From JABMRP01 sp964444795 (GTDB lineage: Bacteria > Planctomycetota > Planctomycetia > Pirellulales > Thermoguttaceae): a DNA stretch of 35,238 nucleotides. This document shows, in pieces, positions 9,821-18,881 of this stretch. The position numbers and the translations under genes were made by a program. The DNA is taken from the NCBI GenBank assembly GCA_964444795.1, contig CAYUIQ010000070.1, forward strand, positions 1 through 35,238. Reading direction: 5' to 3'. Under the pieces are notes generated by a model. That model searched no databases and had not been told where the DNA came from. It was given only the letters and a program-made list of their open reading frames with translations. Numbering within the stretch: position 1 is the stretch's first letter; each line of letters starts with the position of its first letter.

Positions 9821-11020
9821 TTATGTTTTTTCTGCCGTTTTCCCATCTCGCCCGGTATGCTCGGAGTAGACCAGAGCCACCGTCCGGTAGACAATGTGGG
9901 CGAATTTGGAATAGGGCAGGTAGACCAGTAGATCGAATACGAGCACGAGATGGACGAAATAGACGGTAAAGGCGACGTTCCCCAGAGCGGTCATCTCGGC
10001 CAATCGCTCGTGTGGATCGGCGGCAAATCGCAGAATTTGGGTTAGAAACCCAGTGACGGCCACGGCCAGGAGCAAGCCGACGAACGTCCAGTCGAACAGC
10101 GTGCTTCCGCCGTATTCTTCCTCGTTCTTGAGCCGGTCGCGAATGACCATCACGCATCCGGCAATCAGCGCGATGGTACCCAGGTTGGCGAGAATTTTCA
10201 TCGGATGCCACCACACGAACGGGTAAAACGGTTTCTCCTGTACGCCGATGTACGGAAACACGTAGAGGTCGAAGACCGCCCAAACCGTGACGACAAACAA
10301 CGCCGCGAAGCCGTAAAACGCCAGCAGGTGTGCCATGCGTCTGGAAGCTTGGGTCGTACACTGGCCGAACTTCTCGTGCGTGAGAATCGATTTGACCGTG
10401 TTGATCACACTGGGGACGAGCCCCAAGACGGGTTTATACCCGCCGGAGGCTTCGTCGGCCGCTTTCATCCCTTGCCAGAATCGCCAGGCACCCATCGCCA
10501 CGCCCGCGGCCACCGCCGTGGTGATCGTCGTGAAGAACGCGATGAGAAGCCAGTGCGGGAAGAATTCGGCGAAGAAGCCGTGGTAATGCGACTCCGGGTC
10601 GACCGGCTGACGGGCCGCCAGGGCCAGGGCCACCAAAATGACCGGGGTCAAGAGGACCAGCGGCAGGTACTTGATCTGGGTCAGCCATTGGGCGAAGACC
10701 CGGGGTACGGCGTAGTACTGCACGGTTTGCTGTCGCACGGCGGCAAGCAGGTCGCCGGGACGGGCGCCGCGCGGGCATTTTGTCGAGCAGTCGTTGCACT
10801 GGTGACATCGCCAGACGTCCGGATCGGCCATCAGCCGGTCTTTCAGGCCCCACTGAGCCCAGATCATTTCTTTTCGCGGAAAGGGCTTCGCCCCGGTCGA
10901 CAAATCGCAAACGACCGAACAAGTGGCACATTGGAAGCACTTCTTCACGTTCTCGCCACCCTCGTCGAGGATGCGATGGAGAAACTCCCTGTCTGGCTTG
11001 ACCGGATACGGGTCTGGCAT
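9821..11020 (-). CDS. qmoC: QmoC, membrane subunit of the Qmo complex
   Basis: A fusion of an HdrC-like ferredoxin domain and an HdrE-like cytochrome b domain, about 399 residues. The N-terminal part has CFQCATCSVVC and CHQCNDCSTKCPRG cluster motifs. The C-terminal part has about six membrane segments. QmoC links menaquinol to QmoAB, which feeds APS reductase. I prefer the ATG at 11018-11020. An in-frame TTG at 11027-11029 is possible but is too close to GGGAG. It begins 24 bp after qmoB ends and finishes 44 bp before sat. Confidence 0.95.
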   Translation of the reverse strand: MPDPYPVKPDREFLHRILDEGGENVKKCFQCATCSVVCDLSTGAKPFPRKEMIWAQWGLKDRLMADPDVWRCHQCNDCSTKCPRGARPGDLLAAVRQQTVQYYAVPRVFAQWLTQIKYLPLVLLTPVILVALALAARQPVDPESHYHGFFAEFFPHWLLIAFFTTITTAVAAGVAMGAWRFWQGMKAADEASGGYKPVLGLVPSVINTVKSILTHEKFGQCTTQASRRMAHLLAFYGFAALFVVTVWAVFDLYVFPYIGVQEKPFYPFVWWHPMKILANLGTIALIAGCVMVIRDRLKNEEEYGGSTLFDWTFVGLLLAVAVTGFLTQILRFAADPHERLAEMTALGNVAFTVYFVHLVLVFDLLVYLPYSKFAHIVYRTVALVYSEHTGRDGKTAEKT

Positions 11021-11044
11021 CGGTATCAACGCTCCCTACACGTA

Positions 11045-13300
11045 CTAAAACCCCTTAAACGGGTTCATTCCGATATCTTCGATCTCTTGCGCGAATTCGT
11101 TGATGATCGCCGGCAGTTTGCGGAATTCGGTAATATCGAGTTGCTCGACACGGACGCGTTCCTCTTCCAAGGCCAGCGCGTTGAGTTTCTCTCGAATGTT
11201 CTCACCCCGGGTGTCCATCAACTCGCTACCGCGGACAAAGTGGCATTGGTAATCGTCGCCCGACTTGCAGCCCACCAACAACACGCCGTCGAACCCCTTG
11301 GACAGGGCGTCGGCGATCCAGACCACGTTGACCGACCCCAGACAGCGAACCGGGATGAACCGGATCCAGGCACTGTGCTGGATACGCTTGAGCCCGGCAA
11401 TGTCCAGGGCCGGGTAGGCGTCGTTCTCGCAGAGCAGCCCGAGCAACCGGGGCTTCTCCTCGAACTCGTCGGGTACGTCGATCGCTTTGATCATCGAGGA
11501 GACGATGGGGACGGAGTAGTCCTTGAAGGATACGATCCGTTCGGGGCACGCTCCCAAGCAGATCCCGCACCGCCGGCATCGAGTAACGTTGAGCTGCGGC
11601 GTCCCCTTTTCGTCTTCGTCCAGGGTGCCGAAGGGGCACTCCTCGGTGCAACGTTTGCACTGCGTGCATCGCTGCAACGCGAAGTCGGGATAGGACTGGT
11701 CTTCCCAACGCGGATGCACGGTCTCCCCGCGCGAAGCGAGTTCCACGCTCTGGATGGCCTTCATCGCGGCACCCGCGGCGTCCTCGGCACAAGCGTCGGA
11801 ATCGCCCGGGGCGCGAACGCAACCGGCCGCGTAGATACCCGTTCGCCGGGTCTCGTAGGGGAAGCAGATGAAATGCGAATCGGGGAAACTGTACTTCAAC
11901 ACGGGCATATCCGGCCCTTGCCGGTAGCCGAGATTCAGAATCGCGGTCCCCTCGTGGTCTTTGAGCTTCTCGGCCGTTTCCTTGGCCATCTCCAGTTGTG
12001 CGCCGGCTTCGCCCTTGGCGATGGTCGCTTGGGCGTCCTGATACAGGCGAACCGCCTCGCCGTCGGCCGCTTGCGGCACCATCCCGGTGGCCAAGACGAC
12101 CAGATCGGCTTCGACCGAAATGTGCTGGCCGATCAGCGTGTCTTCCATCTCGACGGACAGATCGCCGCCGGACGTTTCCTTCACCGAAACGACCTCGCCC
12201 TTGGTGAAGAAAATCTCCGGATCTTCCTGCGCCGCAAGATAAAAGTCTTCGTATTGGCCCGGCGCCCGAATGTCCTTGTAGAGAACGAAGGCCTGGGTTT
12301 GGTCGTCGAGCCCGCGGGCGAGCATCGCCTGTTTCAACGTCACCCGGCAGCAAACGCCCGAGCAATAGGGCAGATGGTCCTTATCCCGGGAGCCGGCACA
12401 CTGTACGAACGCGATGCGCCGGGCCGGCTTGCCGTCGGACGGACGGGTGATCTTGCCCGAGGCGATCATCTCTTCCATCTGGACGTTGGTCACAACGTTC
12501 TGGCACTCGGCCCCAAGATGCCCCAGCTTGGAAACGTCGTAAGGCTTCCATCCGGTGGCTTGAATGATCGCGCCGGCGCGGAACTGCGTGGTCGATCCGT
12601 TGGTTTGGACCGATACGTCGAACTGGCCGGGCTGGCCGGTGATTTTCTCGATCATCGCGCCGGTGTGCACGGTGATCCGGTCGTCTTGCTCGATCTGTTG
12701 GATTCGCGAGTCCAGATCAACCGGTTGGGGCTCGCGATAGGGTGGTTTTTTGGGAAACAGTTTCGAGAAGCCGTTGAGCCGGCCGCCCAGTTGCGATTCC
12801 TTCTCGACCAGCACGATCTGATAACCGGCCCGGGCTGCTTCCAGCGCCGCGGTGATGCCGGTCTGCCCGCCGCCGACGATGAGAATCGTCTTGTCGATCT
12901 CGGCCTCAAACGGCTCGGGAACTTCGGCCTTCTTCGCCCGGACGATACCCATCCGCAGGTAATCCTCGGCGAGCATCTGCGTATCTTCGTCATTGGCCGG
13001 ATGGCTCCAGACAACGTGCTCGCGCAGATTGACCCGTTCGGTCAGACATCCGTCGAAGGTGAAGGTGTCGGTGTTGAATCGGGGCGAACATCCGGCGATC
13101 ACCAGGGCGTTGTCGCCATCTTGGATCCCCGTCTTGATCAGTTCGACGCCCTCGTCGCCACATAAACACGCGTGGGACTGACAGGAGTCCGCCTCGCAAT
13201 CGCCCGTGGCGAGAGTTTCCAGCGCTTCGACGTCGAGCGACCCGCCGATGTCGCAACCTTTGCATATCCAAACGGCTACTTTTTTGTCGTTATCTGCCAT
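11045..13300 (-). CDS. qmoB: QmoB, HdrA-like flavoprotein with MvhD-like C-terminus
   Basis: A 751-residue cytoplasmic subunit of the quinone-interacting oxidoreductase complex. It begins with a short CKGCD segment (C13, C16) and then an HdrA-like FAD domain with a GGGQTG nucleotide-binding motif. Two ferredoxin motifs follow (CTQCKRCTEECPFG and CRRCGICLGACPE), and the C-terminus is an MvhD/HdrD-delta-type domain around VRCLGSVN and VGCKSGDDYQCHFVRG. This domain order is diagnostic of QmoB. It begins 11 bp after qmoA ends. It is proposed to work in electron transfer to AprBA, possibly with flavin-based confurcation. Confidence 0.95.
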   Translation of the reverse strand: MADNDKKVAVWICKGCDIGGSLDVEALETLATGDCEADSCQSHACLCGDEGVELIKTGIQDGDNALVIAGCSPRFNTDTFTFDGCLTERVNLREHVVWSHPANDEDTQMLAEDYLRMGIVRAKKAEVPEPFEAEIDKTILIVGGGQTGITAALEAARAGYQIVLVEKESQLGGRLNGFSKLFPKKPPYREPQPVDLDSRIQQIEQDDRITVHTGAMIEKITGQPGQFDVSVQTNGSTTQFRAGAIIQATGWKPYDVSKLGHLGAECQNVVTNVQMEEMIASGKITRPSDGKPARRIAFVQCAGSRDKDHLPYCSGVCCRVTLKQAMLARGLDDQTQAFVLYKDIRAPGQYEDFYLAAQEDPEIFFTKGEVVSVKETSGGDLSVEMEDTLIGQHISVEADLVVLATGMVPQAADGEAVRLYQDAQATIAKGEAGAQLEMAKETAEKLKDHEGTAILNLGYRQGPDMPVLKYSFPDSHFICFPYETRRTGIYAAGCVRAPGDSDACAEDAAGAAMKAIQSVELASRGETVHPRWEDQSYPDFALQRCTQCKRCTEECPFGTLDEDEKGTPQLNVTRCRRCGICLGACPERIVSFKDYSVPIVSSMIKAIDVPDEFEEKPRLLGLLCENDAYPALDIAGLKRIQHSAWIRFIPVRCLGSVNVVWIADALSKGFDGVLLVGCKSGDDYQCHFVRGSELMDTRGENIREKLNALALEEERVRVEQLDITEFRKLPAIINEFAQEIEDIGMNPFKGF

Positions 13301-13311
13301 CGTTCACCGGT

Positions 13312-14571
13312 CTATTTCACGCAGTTTTGTAGAGCTTTCAAAGCGGCACCCGTGGCGTCGCGCACGCACGCCGCCACATCTACCGGTCGCTTGGCACATC
13401 CGGCTCCCAGGAGACCGGCCATCGGCTGATCGGCGGTCAGGAACCCGTGTTCGTCTCGTTGCAGTTCTCCGCCCTCGACGGTAATCGCCGCGTCGGCCGG
13501 CACCAGCCCCGTGGCGAGCACGACGAGGTTTACCTTTTGGGTGATCCGCCGCCCGGAAAGCGTATCCTCGGCTTCGACCAGCAGATCTCCGCCGGGAGAT
13601 TCCTCGGTAATCTTCGCCGCCTTGCCCTTGATAAAATGGACTTTCTCGTCTCCCTGCACCGCCGCATAGAAATCCTCGAGCCGCCCGGGTGAGCGGATAT
13701 CGATGTAGAAGACGTGGATCTCGGCGTCCGGATACTGGTCGCGGACGTAGCGGGCCTGTTTGAGCGAACCCATGCAGCAGACGCCGGAGCAGTGCTTCTG
13801 ATAGTTTTCATCGCGCGATCCGGCACACTGCACGAACGCGACGCTCTCGAGTTCCTTCTCGTCGCCCGGTCTTTGGATCTTCCCGGCCGTGGGGCCGTCG
13901 AGAGACGCCAACCGCTCCATCATCAGGTTGTTGATCACGTTGGGGTACGTGCCGAATCCAAGGCCGTCGATCTGGCTCGCGTCGTAGGGTTCCCAACCGG
14001 TGGCCCAAATCACCGCCTGGACCTCGATCTCGATCGTTTCGGCTTTCATTTCCAGGTCGATGGCCTGGTAGGGGCAGGCCTCGACGCACTTGCCGCACTC
14101 GCTGCCCGTGCAAGCTTCGCCGTCGATGGCGAACTGCACCGGATAGGCCATCTCAAAGGGCAGGTAGATGGCCTTGGTCGTGTCCATCCCCAAGTTGTAT
14201 TGGTTGGGTCGCTCGACGGGGCAGACTTCGACGCAGGCGCCGCAGGCGGTGCATTTGTTGTTCACACCCCGCGGCTGCTGCCGCACGGTGACCTGATAGC
14301 TTCCGGGGCCACCGGCGATCTTCTCGACCTCGGCCGTGGTAAGGCACCGGATACTCGGGCTGGTTCGGATCCGGCGGAGGTTGATCTCCAGACCGCAACT
14401 CGGCGGGCAGAGCTTGGGGAAGTATTGATTCATTTGGGCGACGCGGCCGCCCAGGTAGGGATTCTTCTCGACCAGCACGACTTCGCAGCCGGCCTCGGAG
14501 GCTTCGATCGCCGCGGTCATACCGCTGATCCCGCCGCCGATCACGAGAATTTTTCCGTTTCCACTCATCAT
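13312..14571 (-). CDS. qmoA: QmoA, HdrA-like flavoprotein of the Qmo complex
   Basis: A 419-residue FAD protein with the GGGISGMTAA dinucleotide-binding motif at residues 12-21. Two inserted iron-sulfur motifs follow: C107, C110, C113, C117 (CTACGACVEVCPVE) and C154, C159, C162, C166 (CTGSECGKCVEACPYQ). QmoA is thought to contact APS reductase. Its start codon overlaps the stop of the YkgJ-like gene as ATGA (14568-14571), so its translation is coupled to that upstream gene, an arrangement that ties the small protein to Qmo production. Confidence 0.95.
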   Translation of the reverse strand: MMSGNGKILVIGGGISGMTAAIEASEAGCEVVLVEKNPYLGGRVAQMNQYFPKLCPPSCGLEINLRRIRTSPSIRCLTTAEVEKIAGGPGSYQVTVRQQPRGVNNKCTACGACVEVCPVERPNQYNLGMDTTKAIYLPFEMAYPVQFAIDGEACTGSECGKCVEACPYQAIDLEMKAETIEIEVQAVIWATGWEPYDASQIDGLGFGTYPNVINNLMMERLASLDGPTAGKIQRPGDEKELESVAFVQCAGSRDENYQKHCSGVCCMGSLKQARYVRDQYPDAEIHVFYIDIRSPGRLEDFYAAVQGDEKVHFIKGKAAKITEESPGGDLLVEAEDTLSGRRITQKVNLVVLATGLVPADAAITVEGGELQRDEHGFLTADQPMAGLLGAGCAKRPVDVAACVRDATGAALKALQNCVK

Positions 14572-15464
14572 GATTCCTCTTCAGGATGCTCGGCCCGCTG
14601 CTTGCGCGCCATCTCCTTCTTCTTTTCCATCTCCCCACGGATCGTCTCGACGGCGTCCTCTTTGGCTCGCACCGTCGGCTCGCCGAACAGGCTGAACCGC
14701 AGCCACAGGAAGGCGAATCGCAGAAGCGTCTCGTCGTTGTAGCCCATCTCCTCGACGAGATCCTCATCCACCTCGAATCGCTCCAGCAGCGTGCTCTGGA
14801 AGACGAATTCGCGGAACTTGTCCAAGTCGTAGCAGGCGACGAACAGCATGTGCATTCGCTCGGGCGACAGGGACCCTCCCGTCTCGAAGAATTTGTGGAG
14901 CGTCAGCTCCTTGAACGCTTCACCCCACTCGTCGTACTCGTCGACGCCCTGGTCGTCGAGCCACTGCTTGACCGTCCACTCCTTGGCCTGCTCGAATCCC
15001 TGGCACCCCTCCTCTTGCATGAGGAAGTAGAACCGCTGGCCGCGCCAGCCGTCGGGCGTATCCTTGCTTGCTGCCAGTCCCACCGGATACATGCGGCAGG
15101 GCCAAGGCCGGTCGGTGTAGATGCCGCATCCCTTTTCGGTAAGAAAGGGGCACGATTTGGTCTCGTCGTCGTTCATCCGCAGCACGACGACGGGGGTCCG
15201 CATGTCCTTCTGGACGGGCAGAATGGCGTATTTCTCGAGGAAATCGCTCGATGTCATCCCCAGACGTTTCTTCATTCGAAGCACGTCGTAGGGCAACAGG
15301 AAAATGTTCACGTCGCCGCAGCATCGGTTGAAACACGAAACGCCCGGGTGGCAGCCAAATTTGAACTTGTCGTCCGGACCCAGTCGCGGGTAATCGCCGA
15401 GGATCTTCTCTTGAAGCTGCTTGGCCGGATCGGCGGATTCGGGGGAGGGCTTATCGTCGCTCAT
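14568..15464 (-). CDS. YkgJ-family cysteine-cluster protein upstream of qmoA
   Basis: A 298-residue protein with the YkgJ-type metal-binding cysteine pattern: C38, C44, C48/C49 (FGCHPGVSCFNRCCG), then C105, C113 and C123 (CPFLTEKGCGIYTDRPWPCRMYP). Family members are predicted to chelate zinc or an iron-sulfur cluster; few have a known function. The C-terminal third is charged and helical and ends in a Lys/Glu-rich coil. It overlaps both neighbours by 4 bp (ATGA at each end), placing it in one translational unit with the zinc-finger protein and qmoA. A role in cofactor insertion or redox control of Apr/Qmo is inference. Confidence 0.85.
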   Translation of the reverse strand: MSDDKPSPESADPAKQLQEKILGDYPRLGPDDKFKFGCHPGVSCFNRCCGDVNIFLLPYDVLRMKKRLGMTSSDFLEKYAILPVQKDMRTPVVVLRMNDDETKSCPFLTEKGCGIYTDRPWPCRMYPVGLAASKDTPDGWRGQRFYFLMQEEGCQGFEQAKEWTVKQWLDDQGVDEYDEWGEAFKELTLHKFFETGGSLSPERMHMLFVACYDLDKFREFVFQSTLLERFEVDEDLVEEMGYNDETLLRFAFLWLRFSLFGEPTVRAKEDAVETIRGEMEKKKEMARKQRAEHPEEES

Positions 15465-15748
15465 GCGTCACCTCCCTCATCATCGTCTTCGATGATCATT
15501 TCTCGGGTTGCGGAATCGGACCAGACGGGGATCATGGTCGCACTCCCCGTGGTGGGATTGATCGTGAAGCGGTAGGAAGCGTGCTGGCTGTACTGCTCTT
15601 CCATCCACTTCCATCCATCTTGGTAGTAGGAACAATCGTCGTTGAAGCAAACGAAGAAGAACTCCTCGTTCCAACTCGCGTCGTCCGGAACGCGCCATTT
15701 TTTCAGGCGGGACCCGCAATGAGGGCAGGTCCGAGAGATTTCTGGCAT
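15461..15748 (-). CDS. Small zinc-finger (ogr/Delta-like) protein between aprA and the YkgJ gene
   Basis: A 95-residue protein with a four-cysteine zinc-ribbon-like pattern: C8, C11 (CPHCGS) and C34, C39 (CFNDDC), followed by YYQDGWKWME and an acidic tail. It resembles the small ogr/Delta-like zinc-finger proteins found near apr genes of sulfate reducers. ATG at 15746-15748 is chosen because GAGGAA precedes it; an in-frame upstream start would add 25 residues rich in Arg and Gly. It overlaps the YkgJ-like gene by 4 bp. Function unknown; DNA binding or partner binding is possible. Confidence 0.75.
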   Translation of the reverse strand: MPEISRTCPHCGSRLKKWRVPDDASWNEEFFFVCFNDDCSYYQDGWKWMEEQYSQHASYRFTINPTTGSATMIPVWSDSATREMIIEDDDEGGDA

Positions 15749-15888
15749 GGGGTTCCTCGGGCGATCAACCGTCTCTTCCCCTCCGCTTGGGAACCGTCCA
15801 TCGCCCCGCCGCAGCCGTGCCACGCGTAAACGTCTTGGAAGAAAGGAGGATCAAAAATAGAAAGAGAGAATCTTCGGGCGCCGTCCGT

Positions 15889-15898
15889 NNNNNNNNNN
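15889..15898. other. Scaffold gap of 10 N at the end of aprA
   Basis: Ten undetermined bases replace the aprA stop codon and an unknown length of the aprA-to-zinc-finger spacer. The 140 bp on the low side (15749-15888) show no further AprA coding sequence in any frame that I recognise. Confidence 0.95.
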
Positions 15899-17793
15899 TG
15901 CGATTGCGAGATGTACTTCACGGGCTTCTTCATCATGGTCCACTCGCCGGTGTCCTTGTCGTAGGTGCAGTTGCAGAAGGCGAGCCAGTTTTCGTTGTCC
16001 ATGTTCGGCGTGTCGGTCCGGAAATAGTAGCCGGGCCAACGCGTCTCTTCGCGGAAGAGGATCGAACGGACGTGGGCTTCTCCCTGGAACATCCGGTGGA
16101 CGTTCTCCCAGCACCGCATGAGTTCGTGCAGGTTCTGGGCGGCCAACTCGGAAGAATCTTCCTTGAGGAAGGTCAACAGCTCCATGCCCCGCTCAAGCAG
16201 CTTGTCGCTGGTCTTGAACTGGCTGGACACGCCACCCGCGTACTCGTCCATGATCTTCTGCAGCCGATACATGAACTGCGTCGGACGAATGTAGTTGGGG
16301 TTGATGTCCGGATCGGTCGTGGCACCCTTGTGCTGCTCGAAGTTGTCGAGCGGCTTGAGGATCTCGGCGGTCAACGCGTCGATCTGGGCCTGATCCACGA
16401 CGGGAGCATCGGGGTTGTCGACGATGTAGGAGATCGCGGCCTTGCCGGCGATACGACCTTCAGCATGCGAACCGGAGGAGAACTTGTGGCTGGAGGCACC
16501 CGAGGCGTCGCCCGCGGCGAACATGCCGGGAACGGTCGTCATGTGGGGGTAACCCCAGAAGTACTCGTCCTTGGTTTCGGCGGTTTGCAGGTCCTCGGGA
16601 CCGGAAACCCAGGCACCGGAAGCACCGGAGTGCGAACCGATGAAGTAAGGATCACAAGCCATGATTTCGGACGGCTTGACCTCGGGCTCGGTATTGGTGG
16701 CGGCCCAAAGGATCGCCTGCGAGATGGTCATGTCGAGGAAATCTTCCCAAGCTTCCGATTCCAGCTCGCGAAGCTTCTTCTTGGCGGCCTTTTCGTCGGG
16801 CGCCTTGTCGGCGATCCGCTTGATGGCCTCATGGGTCTGCATGTAGATGGGGCTCTTGCCGTCCATCACGTCGAGCATCATCAGCCAGTTGCGGATGTTC
16901 GCCGGACGCGGCTTGACCTTGCCGTAGGGAACCCACTTGTCGAGTTCCGCGGCGTTATCCTGCATGTAATTGCCGCCTTGGGCGTTGGTGGCAATCGACT
17001 TGAACAGCAGGAACCAGGCACCGACCGGCCCGTAAGCATCCTTGAACCGCACGGGAATGAAACGCACTTCCTGACAGGTCATCTCGGCACCGCCGTAGAT
17101 GGTGAAGAAGGCGCTGGCCCCGGAGTTGAAGGGGGGATACCAGGAGCGGCCGAAGCCCTCGCCGGTCGAACGGGGCTTGAACACGTGGACCGCACCGCCC
17201 ATGACGCACATCGTGGCCTTGGCCTTGAAGACGTACACCTTGTTCTCGCGGACACTGAACCCGATCGCCCCGACGCACTTGCCGTCCTGGACCAGCGGGT
17301 GCGTGATGAACACGCGCTCGAAGTACTCGCCATCGGCCTCGGCCAGGGCGTTCTTGGCGGCCTCGGCGACGATGACCTTGTACGACTCGCCGTTAATCAT
17401 CAACTGCCAACGACCTTCGTGGACGTACTTGCCTTCCTTATCCTTCCAGATGGGAAGACCCCACTTCTCGAACAGGTGGACCGTCGAGTCGACGTGGCGG
17501 GCGATGCTGGCCACGAGGTCCTCGCGGGTAACGCCCATGAGGTCGTTTCGAACGTATTCGAGGTAGTCGTCCAGCGTGTTGTTGCCGCTGTTGAGGTCGA
17601 CGTACTGGTTGATGGCCGAGAGGCCCATCGCCACCGCGCCGGAGCGGTCGATCGCCGCTTTGTCGACCACGGTGACTTTCAACCCATGTTTCTTGGCCCA
17701 ATAGGCCGCTTCCACCGCCGCACCGCAAGCGGCCATCCCGCCGCCGCAGATCAGCAGATCGGTTTCGATCGTTACTGTCTCAAAATCCGCCAT
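15899..17793 (-). CDS. aprA: APS reductase alpha subunit AprA (3' end lost in gap)
   Basis: Flavoprotein that reduces APS to sulfite and AMP, partner of AprB. About 631 residues are visible, close to full family length. The N-terminus carries the FAD-binding LLICGGGMAACGAAVEAAYW segment, followed by DRSGAVAMGLSAINQY. Later come GNYMQDNAAELDKWVP, HSGASGAW and SSHKFSSGSHAEGR, all characteristic of AprA. The frame runs into the 10-N gap just after ...KYISQS, so only a short tail and the stop should be missing. ATG at 17791-17793 has AGGAGATAAGGG upstream. It follows aprB by 78 bp. Confidence 0.95.
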
Positions 17794-17871
17794 TGTCCCT
17801 TATCTCCTCAGTATTTCATTTCTTGTTTCTACGGCCGAAGAAAACCGACTCCCACACGAACCGCGCCGGAG

Positions 17872-18339
17872 TTAGAGCGTCGGAACTTTGTCCATTTTGA
17901 CCGGGCCCGTTTCCGTGTTGAGGCTTTCCGGCTCACACATCAGCGTCGGGCTCTTGAGATCGTCGTCGCCGGTCGGGTAGAGATCGAACGGCTGGGCCTT
18001 GCCCTCTTCAACGCCCCGGCGGATCGGGAACTTGAATCGCTTGGGCCGAATGTCCTTGCTGCGGAACTGGACGGTCCACATGATGTCTTCCGTGCTTCGC
18101 ATCGCGGTGACACTCGCGCCCATCGGCACGAAGTCGGCGTATCCGCGCACTTCAACCGCTTGCGTGGGACAGATTTTCACACAACTGTAACACTCCCAGC
18201 ACATCTGCGGATCCTGATTGTAGGCCTTCATCGACTCTTTGTTCAGGACCATCAGGTCGTTGGGGCAAATGTGTTGGCAGGCCGTCTTATCCAGCGCCTT
18301 GCAGCCGTCACATTTGTCCGGGATCACATAACTTGGCAT
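17872..18339 (-). CDS. aprB: APS reductase beta subunit AprB
   Basis: A 155-residue ferredoxin-type subunit that carries electrons from the Qmo complex to the AprA flavin. Two [4Fe-4S] motifs are present: C10, C13, C21, C25 (with the insertion typical of AprB) and C47, C50, C53, C57 (CWECYSCVKICP). The C-terminal tail wraps around AprA in known structures. ATG at 18337-18339 follows a GGAGG box. It is the first gene of the sulfate-reduction block and is preceded by a 536-bp regulatory spacer. Confidence 0.96.
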   Translation of the reverse strand: MPSYVIPDKCDGCKALDKTACQHICPNDLMVLNKESMKAYNQDPQMCWECYSCVKICPTQAVEVRGYADFVPMGASVTAMRSTEDIMWTVQFRSKDIRPKRFKFPIRRGVEEGKAQPFDLYPTGDDDLKSPTLMCEPESLNTETGPVKMDKVPTL

Positions 18340-18600
18340 GTTCTTTCCTCCGTTGCGGTCAGATAGGCATTTCCGAGAACCTGACGTAGACTAACTCCAA
18401 ACGAACAGGGCACCCGGAAAAAAACCGGTTCCCCTGATTTGACCTGGCTTCTGCCGGCCCGCGCGAGGCGTGCTCCACCCTTAAGAGGGCAGCACCGCAG
18501 GCCCGTGGCCGAAACCGCTCCCCCCAATGAGACCTGGCTCTTGGGGTACTAAAATAATGGGGCGGTCAGCCCGAGATGCAAAGTCCTGACGCCTCCCTCG
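18340..18600 (-). other. Long aprBA leader with hairpin and degenerate direct repeat
   Basis: If transcription starts from the candidate promoter at 18606-18633, this is an untranslated leader of about 260 nt. It contains a hairpin at 18406-18436, with CAGGG..CCGG pairing to CCGG..CCCTG around seven A (T on the transcript strand). It also holds two degenerate 27-bp copies of one segment at 18424-18450 and 18514-18540, both containing GACCTGGCT. No open frame here looks coding. Confidence 0.4.
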
Positions 18601-18605
18601 TGCCT

Positions 18606-18633
18606 TTTCTAGCGAAATCAATTCTGGCGTCAA
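18606..18633 (-). promoter_or_regulatory. Candidate aprBA promoter
   Basis: On the minus strand TTGACG (18628-18633) and TAGAAA (18606-18611) are separated by 16 bp, a reasonable sigma-70-type spacing. The -35 box is fused to the end of repeat copy 1, so a protein bound to that copy would sit directly upstream of the promoter. The rex promoter uses the same -35 hexamer. Confidence 0.4.
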
Positions 18634-18881
18634 GCCCTTGCGAGATTTTCATCACGTTTTGACACACAGACAGGCTATATCGACAGAAAACGCCAGTTTA
18701 TCCACAATATAACGCGCGTCAAGTCCTCGTGAGATTTTTTTCACGTTTTGAGGTTCTGAGCCCATTTCTCCTGAAGTTGGCTCGCGACAAGAGGTTGCGT
18801 GATTCTTGTCACGTTCGATCGGCAAAACCCTCCCGGACCCAACAAAGGTGGTGGCAAGGGGTTATGTGATTCTAGTCACGT
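18631..18881. repeat. Four direct copies of a 27-bp motif upstream of aprBA (candidate operator array)
   Basis: Copies start at 18631, 18720, 18788 and 18855, all in the same orientation. Aligned without gaps they share CAAG, then T at position 8, G at 12, GATT at 14-17, T at 19 and TCACGT at 22-27. Copies 3 and 4 contain GTGA-N6-TCAC dyads, the architecture of CRP/FNR-family (for example HcpR) and Rex operators; copies 1 and 2 have a related dyad with an 8-bp spacer. Copy 4 overlaps the end of rex. The array lies between rex and aprB, so it probably controls the sulfate-reduction block. Which protein binds is not shown. Confidence 0.7.

Noticed and set aside
10205..13165. Very long plus-strand open frame opposite qmoB/qmoC (986 codons), and similar ones at 3941-5995, 8097-9767 and 15787-18366
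   Set aside because: They are antisense shadows of GC-rich genes: no recognisable domains, Arg/Val/Gly/Asp-skewed composition, and the opposite strand encodes well-known proteins in full.
15806..15822. TGGCAC-type -24 element with GC 10 bp downstream (minus strand), a possible sigma-54 promoter for the zinc-finger/qmo genes
   Set aside because: The -12 half does not match TTGC well, the site lies next to an assembly gap, and no sigma-54 activator is encoded nearby.
18631..18881. Four-copy array considered as a CRISPR array or replication iterons
   Set aside because: Inter-copy distances are unequal (89, 68, 67 bp), intervening sequences are not spacer-like, and no dnaA/rep/cas gene is near. 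The promoter position fits operators better.
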